DNA from: Vulcanimicrobiota bacterium
GTDB lineage: Bacteria; Eremiobacterota; Eremiobacteria; Baltobacterales; Baltobacteraceae
Direction: 5' to 3'
Assembly: GCA_028287545.1 (NCBI GenBank)
Contig: JAQBPL010000053.1
Coordinates: forward strand, 1-7,684
DNA: 7,684 nt
The translations under genes and the position numbers were made by a program. The notes beneath the pieces were generated by a model, which had not been told where the DNA came from, did no database searches, and saw only the letters and a list, made by a program, of their open reading frames with translations. Each line of letters begins with the position of its first letter. Within the stretch, counting starts at the first letter, position 1. This document shows positions 1 to 6,400 of the stretch, in pieces.

Positions 1-1242
1 CGCCGTCGCGACCGAGCCGCCGATCTGCTGCGCCAGCCGCACGATCGCGAGCGACGGCGGAATTGCGGCGGGCTCGAGCGCGCGCAGCAGCGCTACTTGC
101 AGGGGAACGAAGACCAGTGCCAAGCCCATGCCGCCGAGAATCTGCGTCGGGACCTGCGATTCGAAACTCGCCGTCGTGGTCATGACGTTCGCCTGCAGCC
201 ACGACGCGATCGCGTACAGCGCGAGTCCGGCCGCCGTTGCGGCCCGCAGGTCGACCCGCGGTCGCGAGACGATCCAGGCGGTGAGCGGAAAGAGCGCGAG
301 AATCGTGCCGGCGCGCGTCATCACCATGAGCCCGGAGAGCGTCGTCGTGTAGCCGAGCGAACTCTGCGAGTACTGCGGCTGGATCACGAAGACCCCGTAG
401 AGTCCGAAGCCGACCGCAAAGCTGACCAGCGCTCCGCCCCAGACCGTTCGGTTTCGCAAGACGCGCAGCGCCACGGCCGGCGTGCGCGTTCCGCGCAGTT
501 CCCACAGCACGAAAAGCGCCAGCCCGACGACGGCGACGACGGCGATGAGGCGAATGCCGTCGTCGGCGAACCAATCGTGACGCTCGCCTTCTTCGAGCAC
601 GTACTGGAACGCGCCGAGGCCGACGGCGAGCAGCGCGATACCGGGCAGGTCGACCGGCGCGCGCGGCTCTTGGGCCGGATTGCGCACGTAGCGCAGCACG
701 AGCAGCGTCGCGATGATTCCCGGCACGAGGTTGATGAAGAAGATCCAGCGCCAGGAGAGCGCGTCGGTCAGGACGCCGCCGAGCGTCGGCCCGATGGTCG
801 GTCCGATAGTGGCGGCGAGCCCGAAGAGCGCCTGGCTCAAGCCGAGCTTCGCGGGCGGAAACGCGTCGCGAATGATTTGCTGCGCCGGCACCATCAAACC
901 GCCGCCGAACGCACCTTGCACGAATCGGAACGCGATCTCCGTCGGCACGTCGGTAGCGATGCCGCACAGCAGCGAGGAAAGCGTGAACCCGGCGATCGAG
1001 AGCGCGAAGTACTGCTTGCGCCCGAGCAGCGACGATAGCCACGGCGAGAGCGGGATGATGATGACGTTGGCGATGATGTAGGCGGTGATGAACCAGGTGC
1101 CTTCGTCGACCGACGCGCCGAGATTCCCGTCGATCGTCGGCAGCGAGACGTTCACGATGGTGGTATCCGCCAACTGGAGGACGGCCGCGAGCATCACCGC
1201 GGAGACGACGACGATGCGGCGGAAACCGTACTCTGCGGTCAT
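1..1242 (-). CDS. MFS multidrug efflux transporter, DHA2/EmrB-QacA type (partial, C-terminus beyond left edge)
   Basis: Proton-coupled drug exporter of the inner membrane. The frame is open from ATG at 1242 to base 1, giving 414 residues, about 80% of the roughly 500-residue, 14-helix DHA2 transporters. TM1 (about residues 10-30) runs into the DHA2 signature LADTTIVNVSLPTI (24-37). A motif A-like loop ends in LGRK (73-76), and motif C of drug antiporters is clear as IGPTIGPTLGG (146-156), the TM5 element typical of exporters. Long hydrophobic segments continue to the edge. The start is supported by GCGAGG about 5 nt upstream and by the signature lying at its usual distance from the N-terminus. 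It is divergent from the HxlR regulator gene with 96 bp between starts, so regulation by that protein is the natural inference. The family is secure; the substrate cannot be read. The frame being open to the edge fits either an intact gene or one broken outside the window. Confidence 0.93.
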   Translation of the reverse strand, partial: MTAEYGFRRIVVVSAVMLAAVLQLADTTIVNVSLPTIDGNLGASVDEGTWFITAYIIANVIIIPLSPWLSSLLGRKQYFALSIAGFTLSSLLCGIATDVPTEIAFRFVQGAFGGGLMVPAQQIIRDAFPPAKLGLSQALFGLAATIGPTIGPTLGGVLTDALSWRWIFFINLVPGIIATLLVLRYVRNPAQEPRAPVDLPGIALLAVGLGAFQYVLEEGERHDWFADDGIRLIAVVAVVGLALFVLWELRGTRTPAVALRVLRNRTVWGGALVSFAVGFGLYGVFVIQPQYSQSSLGYTTTLSGLMVMTRAGTILALFPLTAWIVSRPRVDLRAATAAGLALYAIASWLQANVMTTTASFESQVPTQILGGMGLALVFVPLQVALLRALEPAAIPPSLAIVRLAQQIGGSVATA

Positions 1243-1252
1243 TTCCGCCTCG

Positions 1253-1267
1253 CTTGCGGAAAACAAG
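1253..1267. promoter_or_regulatory. Operator-like box 1, CTTG-N7-CAAG
   Basis: Inverted repeat CTTG / CAAG with a 7-nt AT-leaning centre (CGGAAAA), 11-25 nt upstream of the MFS start and inside its predicted leader. The same architecture recurs at 1297-1311. The short arms alone would be weak evidence; the recurrence beside a regulator gene is what supports the call. Probable ligand is the adjacent HxlR protein (inference). Confidence 0.45.
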
Positions 1268-1281
1268 TCACCATGGGTCGC

Positions 1282-1310
1282 AATATACTCCAGTCGCTTG
1301 TCAAAAGCAA
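1282..1310 (-). promoter_or_regulatory. Candidate promoter of the MFS gene
   Basis: On the minus strand, TTGCTT (plus positions 1305-1310) stands exactly 17 bp before TATATT (1282-1287), a good sigma-70-type pair. Transcription would start near 1275, leaving a leader of about 30 nt before ATG at 1242. The -35 hexamer abuts the -35 of the opposing hxlR promoter, so one bound protein could control both directions. Inferred from hexamers and spacing only. Confidence 0.6.
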
Positions 1311-1312
1311 GC
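1296..1312. promoter_or_regulatory. Operator-like box 2, GCTTG-N7-CAAGC
   Basis: Perfect 5-bp arms GCTTG (1296-1300) and CAAGC (1308-1312) around TCAAAAG. The box covers both -35 elements of the divergent MFS and hxlR promoters, and its centre is 44 bp (about four helical turns) from that of box 1. Occupancy here would block both promoters, as expected for an autoregulating HxlR repressor. The binding protein is inferred. Confidence 0.5.
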
Positions 1313-1326
1313 CACTATGCTACGAT
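1298..1326 (+). promoter_or_regulatory. Candidate promoter of the HxlR regulator gene
   Basis: TTGTCA (1298-1303) and TACGAT (1321-1326) are separated by the ideal 17 bp. Transcription would begin around 1332-1334, only about 6 nt before ATG at 1339, implying leaderless or nearly leaderless translation. This fits the absence of a good Shine-Dalgarno there. The promoter also rules against the further-upstream in-frame ATG at 1273, which lies before the -35. Confidence 0.6.
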
Positions 1327-1338
1327 CGGGCACGGAAA

Positions 1339-1827
1339 ATGCCAAAAGTCGATCTTCGCGCGATGCCCTGTTCCATCGCCCGCTCGCTGGACGTAATCGG
1401 CGAGGGGTGGACGATTTTGGTGCTGCGCGACGTGTTCCGCGGGATCCGGCGCTTTGATGAACTGCAGCGCGACCTCGGCATCGCGACGAACGTGCTGACC
1501 GCGCGGCTGAAGCGGCTCGTCGACGAGGGCCTGCTGGAACGGCGGCAATACGAGCAGCGTCCGCCGCGCTACCAGTACCACCTCACCGCGAAGGGACGCG
1601 ATCTCTACCCGGTGCTCATCGCGCTCGTCAATTGGGGCGACAAGCACCTTGCGGGCCTGGGCGGTCCGCCGCGGGTGATGATCCACGAAACCTGCGGAAA
1701 GCCGACCAGCCCGATCCTCGTGTGTTCGGAGTGCGGCGAGCCGGTCGGTCCGGGCCTCACGCGCCTGTATTCGCCCGAGGAAGCCGCGGAACGCACGGAG
1801 CGCGACGCCGCGCCAAAGAGCGCCTAG
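1339..1827 (+). CDS. HxlR-family winged-helix transcriptional regulator
   Basis: DNA-binding regulator of 162 residues. The family core is plain: CSIARSLDVIGEGWT at 11-25, LRDVFRG at 29-35, RRFDELQRDLGIATNVLTAR at 37-56 (helix-turn-helix), then RLKRLVDEGLLERRQY and the wing PPRYQYHLTAKGRDLYPVL at 75-93. Cys11 occupies the N-terminal position used for redox or electrophile sensing in some members (YodB, HypR). The C-terminal part carries H116, C119, C129 and C132, a possible metal or thiol cluster seen in a subset of the family. ATG 1339 is chosen because the promoter at 1298-1326 lies between it and the in-frame ATG at 1273; ATG 1363 (2 residues before Cys11) is the other option. It is divergent from the MFS transporter and convergent with the SDR. 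Family certain; effector and role as repressor are inferred. Confidence 0.93.
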   Translation: MPKVDLRAMPCSIARSLDVIGEGWTILVLRDVFRGIRRFDELQRDLGIATNVLTARLKRLVDEGLLERRQYEQRPPRYQYHLTAKGRDLYPVLIALVNWGDKHLAGLGGPPRVMIHETCGKPTSPILVCSECGEPVGPGLTRLYSPEEAAERTERDAAPKSA

Positions 1828-1850
1828 CCGACAACGGCGCCGTCTAGGCG
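1821..1850. terminator. Candidate bidirectional terminator between hxlR and SDR genes
   Basis: Arms CGCCTAG (1821-1827) and CTAGGCG (1844-1850) are perfectly complementary. The left arm ends with the hxlR stop TAG, and the right arm begins with the SDR stop on the opposite strand. The 16-nt loop includes the palindrome ACGGCGCCGT, allowing an inner hairpin. Only short T-tracts follow on either side (TTT at 1851), so it is not a canonical intrinsic terminator, but its position between convergent genes suits that role. Confidence 0.5.
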
Positions 1851-2605
1851 TTTGCGATCGTCTTGCCTCCGTCGATCGGGATGACCGCGCCGGTGATGAA
1901 ATCGGCCCCCGCCGAGCAGAGCCACGCAACGGTCCGGGCAACGTCGGCGGGGTCGCCGAGCCGTTTGAGCGGAATCGCGCGCATCATGCTCGCGCGCGTT
2001 TCTTCCGGAATCTGCTGGAGGCGATGGGTTTGAATTGGCCCAGGGGCGACGACGTTGACCCGGATGTTCTCTCCGCCGTAGTCGAGCGCCGCGGCCTTCG
2101 TCAAGCCGATGACGCCGTGCTTGGCGGCACAATACGCCCCCATGCGCGGCGCCGCCTGAATCCCCGCGGAAGACGACATGTTCACGATGGCGCCGCCGCC
2201 GTTTTTCGACATCGCTTGAATCTCGCGGCGCATGCAAAGGAACGTGCTGCGCATGTTGCCGCGCACCGACGCATCGAAATCATCCTCGGATAATTCGGCG
2301 AGAGGCTTCGGCATGTGGCCGCCGCCCGCGTTGTTGAACGCGGCATCCAAGCGGCCGTAGATGCGCAGCGTCTCTTCGACCAGGTGGTCGACCTCTGCCG
2401 CATCGGCGACGTCGGTCCGGACGGCGGTTGCCGTGCCGCCGGCCTCTGCGATGTCCGCCACGACGCGCGCGAGGTCCGCTTCGGTACGGGCGGCGAGCAC
2501 GACGCGCGCACCGCACTCGGCGAAAAACCGCGCGGTTGACTCACCGATGCCGCGGCTCGCACCCGTCACGATCACGACCTTGTCTTGGAGTTGATAGTCA
2601 GGCAT
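1844..2605 (-). CDS. Classical short-chain dehydrogenase/reductase (SDR), probably NADP(H)-dependent
   Basis: Cytosolic oxidoreductase of 253 residues, the normal length for a classical SDR. Visible elements: cofactor motif TGASRGIG (14-21), Asp65 (adenine-side TDV), NNAG (91-94), catalytic Asn117, Ser145, Tyr158 and Lys162 (YCAAK), the PG motif at 188-189, and the usual C-terminus ITGAVIPIDGG (237-247). Arg18 in the glycine-rich motif and Arg40 just after strand 2 are the basic residues expected for NADP(H) preference (inference from known SDR rules). All catalytic residues are present, so it should be active on a carbonyl/alcohol substrate that cannot be named. It resembles FabG and glucose-1-dehydrogenase-like SDRs but need not be either. 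ATG 2605 puts the TGxxxGxG at its usual distance; the ribosome site is weak (GGCGGTG). It has its own promoter and operator-like palindrome upstream. Confidence 0.95.
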   Translation of the reverse strand: MPDYQLQDKVVIVTGASRGIGESTARFFAECGARVVLAARTEADLARVVADIAEAGGTATAVRTDVADAAEVDHLVEETLRIYGRLDAAFNNAGGGHMPKPLAELSEDDFDASVRGNMRSTFLCMRREIQAMSKNGGGAIVNMSSSAGIQAAPRMGAYCAAKHGVIGLTKAAALDYGGENIRVNVVAPGPIQTHRLQQIPEETRASMMRAIPLKRLGDPADVARTVAWLCSAGADFITGAVIPIDGGKTIANA

Positions 2606-2636
2606 TCCGGTTTCACCGCCAAGGGCACGGGGAGAG

Positions 2637-2658
2637 GAAATGAGCAGGTGCTCATTTC
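2637..2658. promoter_or_regulatory. Perfect palindromic operator upstream of the SDR gene
   Basis: Arms GAAATGAGCA and TGCTCATTTC are exact reverse complements separated by GG, a 22-bp site centred about 43 bp upstream of the SDR start. It covers the candidate -10 and start point of the SDR promoter, a classic repressor position. A two-base centre favours a DNA site for a dimeric regulator (TetR, GntR or similar) over an RNA hairpin. It does not resemble the CTTG or CTGA boxes beside the two regulators in this window, so the binding protein is probably encoded elsewhere. Confidence 0.7.
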
Positions 2659-2683
2659 ACCACCTTCGAACGTCCGGAGTCAA
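2654..2683 (-). promoter_or_regulatory. Candidate promoter of the SDR gene
   Basis: Minus-strand TTGACT (plus 2678-2683) is followed after 18 bp by TGAAAT (plus 2654-2659), matching 4 of 6 consensus -10 bases including the invariant outer T and A/T positions. The -10 sits inside the right arm of the 2637-2658 palindrome. Called from hexamers, spacing and operator overlap. Confidence 0.45.
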
Positions 2684-2736
2684 GCGAAATGTCGCTCAAA
2701 AAGCAAACGGAGCGGTAGTACGCGACGTATGGCGAA

Positions 2737-3363
2737 ATGCGCGGGATGACGAGGCCTTCGGTGCCGCCGGCCAGTAGCGCACCGCCGCTGGTGCGCGCTT
2801 TGCGAAGCGGTCTGCTCTTTCGCCAACCGTCGCTCGGCGCAGCCGGACTGCCGGAGACGCTCTTCGAGGAGACGGCGGTGCGCTGCGACGCGGCCGATCG
2901 CGCGTACCGCGCCGAGATCGAGGCCGTGCTCGCGCCCGACGACGCGCGCGAAGTGCTCGGGACGATGAGCGCGTTTCGCGCGCACGTGCGCGACGTGCGA
3001 TCCGGCGCTCGAACCGAAATCGCAGCCCTGATAGCGCGCGCCGTTCGGGAGCCGCCCGACTTCGATCCGCTCGACGTCGCCGCGCCGCGGATCGAGGGAC
3101 TCTCTCACGTCGACGGCGTGCGGTTGGCCGACCTCTCCGACCGCGCGCGGCTGCGCGTCGACGCGCTGCGCCTCGAAGCGAACGCGCGCATCGCCCCGCA
3201 TCTCTCGGACGCTGCACGGGAAGCGCTCGCCGCCGCGAAACGGGCGCGCATCGCCGCGTTCACCGGTGCGGTCCACGCCGAGCTGGTGCCGCTCTCGGCG
3301 TCTTTGGACCGCTTCTCGGCGACGGTCGAAGCGCTTTCGACCCTCGCCGACGGGTGGTATTGA
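2737..3363 (+). CDS. Hypothetical protein, mostly alpha-helical, soluble
   Basis: I do not recognise this 208-residue protein. It is likely real: codons are strongly G/C-ending in this frame, residues avoid the Arg/His/Ser excess of shadow frames, and it fills the space between its neighbours. After a Pro/Ala/Ser-rich start (8-17) comes LVRALRSGLLFRQPSLG (18-34), then charged, Ala/Arg/Glu-rich helices at about 40-105 and 128-205 with a Pro/Asp-rich link near 106-120. It ends in GWY. No signal peptide, transmembrane segment or catalytic motif is visible; one Cys (50). Starts are uncertain: ATG 2737 (given), ATG 2746, or GTG 2761, which has the best ribosome site (GACGAGG, 6 nt spacing) and would give 200 residues. 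It is divergent from the SDR, so it could share that control region, but no clear plus-strand promoter is seen. No function is proposed. Confidence 0.65.
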   Translation: MRGMTRPSVPPASSAPPLVRALRSGLLFRQPSLGAAGLPETLFEETAVRCDAADRAYRAEIEAVLAPDDAREVLGTMSAFRAHVRDVRSGARTEIAALIARAVREPPDFDPLDVAAPRIEGLSHVDGVRLADLSDRARLRVDALRLEANARIAPHLSDAAREALAAAKRARIAAFTGAVHAELVPLSASLDRFSATVEALSTLADGWY

Positions 3364-3491
3364 GGAGCGTTCGGGGTCACGCTCGACTTCGCTCGCGTGA
3401 CGACGGGGGTCGCACGACAAGCTCGCGATGACGGATAGCCCCGCGTCATTCCGAGCCGTCATTGCGACCGCTTTACACGCCCGTGACGGCT
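3364..3491. repeat. Convergent spacer with REP-like inverted and direct repeats
   Basis: Non-coding gap between the convergent hypothetical gene and the RND gene, packed with short repeats. GTCACGC (3376-3382) pairs exactly with GCGTGAC (3395-3401) across CTTCG-containing sequence. ATGACG (3428-3433) pairs with CGTCAT (3444-3449). CTCGCG(T/A)-TGACG-like units recur at about 3392-3405 and 3422-3434, and CGTCATTCCGAGC is followed directly by the near copy CGTCATTGCGACC (3444-3469). This style matches dispersed intergenic repeats of many bacterial genomes. No T-tract follows the stems, so canonical termination is not supported, though they may protect or end both transcripts. Confidence 0.5.
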
Positions 3492-3499
3492 TCAGTCAC
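3483..3499. repeat. Small hairpin across the RND stop codon
   Basis: GTGAC (3483-3487) and GTCAC (3495-3499) are complementary around a 7-nt loop and bracket the RND stop codon at 3492-3494. Short, with no T-tract; it may contribute to the 3' end of the RND message. Weak on its own. Confidence 0.3.
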
Positions 3500-6400
3500 C
3501 GGCGGGCCGTTCGCCCAGCGTAGCGATCCGGACGGTGCGGCGGTCGCCGTTAGAACCGGTGACGGCGAGAAGCGTGCCGTCGGATGCGAACGCCATGCTC
3601 GCCGCGAGCAGCGTCTCTTCGTCGTAACGACGCACCTTCGGATGGACCGCTTTCGAACGATGGACCCGCTCGCGCAGCCGCTCCACGACGACGTAGAGGA
3701 CCGGCACGACGATGAGGTTGAGCAGCGTCGAGAGAATCATCCCGCCGAAGAGCGCCGTGCCGAGCGAGTTGCGGCTCGCGCTTCCGGCGCCGGTGGCCGT
3801 GACGAGCGGAACGATGCCGAACACGAACGCGAGCGACGTCATTAAAATCGGACGCAGCCGCGTGCGCGCGGCTTGCTGCACGGCGTCGGCGGCGTCGCGG
3901 CCGCCGGCGCGCAGCTGATTCGCGAACTCCACGATCAGGATCGCGTTCTTACTGGCGAGTCCGACCAGCATGACGAAGCCGATCTGCACGAACACGTCGC
4001 TCGGAAGGTGGCGCAGGTTCACCGCCCAGAGCGCGCCCAAGATCGCGAGCGGCACGGCGAGCAGGATCACCAGCGGGTCGAGGAAGCTCTCGTACTGCGC
4101 GGCGAGCACCAGGAACACCATGAAGACACCCAGGCCGAAGATCAGCGCCGCGGCGCTGCCGCCTTCGATCTGGTCGAGCGTCAAGCCGGTCCACTCGAAG
4201 CGCGTTCCGAGCGGGAGCCGGCTCTGTGCGACGCTCTCCATCGCGGCGATCGCGTCCCCGGAACCGACGCCCGGTTTAGGCTGCCCGTCGATCTCGATCG
4301 AACGGAACAGATCGTAGTGGGTGATCGTCGGCGGTGCCTTTGTGCTCGTGACGCGGACCAGCGAGCTCAAGGGCACCATGCCGCCGCCGTTCGCGCGGAC
4401 GTACGCCGAAGCGAGATCGTCCGGCCGGGAGCGGAATTGCTGGTCCGCCTGCACGTAGACGCGGTACGAGCGGTTGAGGTAGTCGAAATCGTTGACGTAC
4501 TGCGAGCCGAAGTACGCCTGCATCGTGCCGAAGACGTTGTCGATCGGGACGTGCAGGGCCGCAATCTTCTGGCGATCGACTTCGAGCGCCAACCGCGGAG
4601 AGTCGGCGCGGAACGTCGTGAAGACGGCGTTCAGCGCAGGATCGCCGTTTGCCGGGCCCAGCAGCCCGTAGGTGCTTGCAGTCAGCGCGGAGATCCCGAC
4701 GTTGGCGGTGTCGAGCACTTCGAATTGAAAACCGCCGAAGTTTCCGACCCCTTGAATCGCGGGCGGGTTGAAGATATACGCCGATCCGCCAGGGACACCG
4801 AAGTAGAGCGGCTGCAGGCGCGCGATGATCGAGGCGTAGGTGTGGTCGCGCCCGGCGCGGTCGCCCCACGGTCGCAGCGGCAGGAAGATCAGCGAGTGAT
4901 TCGACGCGGGGCCGAAGAAATTGAAGCCGTCGATCTGAAACGTGCCTTCGATCTCCGGTGCGTTCGCGCGCGCGATCGCCGCGATCCGGTCGGCGAAGCG
5001 CCGTTCGCCTTCGATCGACGTCCCTTCCGGGGTCTGGATCATGGTGACGAGATAGCCTTGGTCTTCGTCGGGGATGAAGCCGGTCGTCGTGGTCTTGAAC
5101 GTATACGCGGTGAGCGCCAGAGCGGCGACGAACACGCCGAGGACGACGAATCGCCACGCCACGATGTGCGGAAGCACGCGCCGATACAGGCGGCGCACCG
5201 ATTCGATGGCGGCCTCGATCGGCCGCAGGAAACGCGGCGGCGCGTCGACCGGCCGCGAGAGCAGGAGTGCGGAGAGCGTCGGCGTGAGCGTCAGCGCGAT
5301 GAAGAGGGAGATCGAGATCGAGGCGGCGATCGTGAGCGCGAACTGTTTGTAAAGCAACCCCGTCGAACCCGGGAAGAACGCGACCGGCACGAACACGGCC
5401 AGCAGCACGAGCGACGTCGCGATGACGGCCCCCGTGATCTCGCGCATCGCGGCCTCGGCACCTTCGAAGGCACCCATCTTCTTGTCTTGCACGAAGCGAG
5501 CGATGTTCTCGATGACGACGATCGCGTCGTCGACGACCAGTCCCGTCGCAAGCGTGAGCCCGAAGAGCGTCAGCGTGTTGATCGAGAAGCCGAGCGCTTT
5601 CATCAGCGCGAAGGTCCCGATGAGCGAGATCGGGATCGTCATGAGCGGGATCAGGGTCATCCGCCAGTTCTGCAGGAAGAGGAAGATGACCAGTACCACC
5701 AGCGCGATCGAGACCGCAAGCGTAATCGTGACTTCCTTGATCGATTCGGTCACGAAGAGCGTCGGGTCGAACGGGATCACGTAGTGCACGCCCGGAGGAA
5801 ACGTCTTCGCGAGCTCGTCGAGCCGCGCGCGCACGGCTTTCGCGCTCTCGAGCGCGTTCGCGTCGGGCTGCTGCGTGACGCCCATGCCGATCGTCACGGC
5901 TCCGTTCCAGCTGGTGAACGTCGAGTAGTCTTCGGCGCCGAGTTCCACGCGGCCGACGTCCCGGACCCGGACGGCGCCCCCGTCCGGGTCCGAGCGCAGG
6001 ACGACGTTGCGAAACTCCTCCGGATTGCCTAGGCGTCCGGTCGCGCTCAAGCCGATCTGAAACGGCTGCGACTTGCTGGTCGGCGACGCGCCGAGCGCTC
6101 CGGCCGCGACCTGGACGTTCTGGGAGCTCAGCGCGGCGACGAGGTCCGGCGCGGTGAGATTGTTCTGCGCGAGCCGGTGCGGGTCGAGCCACAGCCGCAT
6201 CGCATACTTGCGGCTCCCGAAGAGCAGGACGTTGCCGACGCCCTTGACGCGTTTGATCGCGTTGAGCACGTGGATCTCGGTGAAGTTGCTCAGCCAGCCG
6301 TAGTCGTACTGCGGGTTGTTCGAGACCATCGCGATGCCGAGGATGAACGCGGAGCTGCTCTTCTGGACGACGACGCCGGTGCGCTGCACCTCGGCGGGAA

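Noticed and set aside
97..1081. Plus-strand open frames opposite the MFS transporter (97-1038 and 713-1081)
   Set aside because: Charged or low-complexity shadow translations; the minus strand encodes recognisable MFS motifs through the same bases.
1315..1941. Minus-strand open frame across hxlR and the SDR 3' end
   Set aside because: It overlaps two well-supported genes and has shadow-type composition with no motif.
3376..3401. Stem in the convergent spacer as an intrinsic terminator
   Set aside because: The stem is real but no T-tract follows on either strand; listed only as part of a repeat cluster.
2680..3462. Minus-strand open frame of 260 codons opposite the hypothetical gene
   Set aside because: Arg/His-rich and lacking the codon bias seen in the plus frame. 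It also runs through the repeat-like spacer at 3364-3462, so the plus-strand reading is preferred.
3873..6032. Very long plus-strand open frame (about 719 codons) opposite the RND gene
   Set aside because: The translation is dominated by Arg, Glu, Asp, His and Gln with no hydrophobic cores or motifs, typical of the antisense shadow of a GC-rich gene. The minus strand has an intact RND protein with all diagnostic residues.
4276..6192. Second minus-strand frame of 638 codons inside the RND gene
   Set aside because: Out-of-frame shadow very rich in Arg, Asp, Ala and Pro; no sign of a frameshift in the RND protein, which is continuous.
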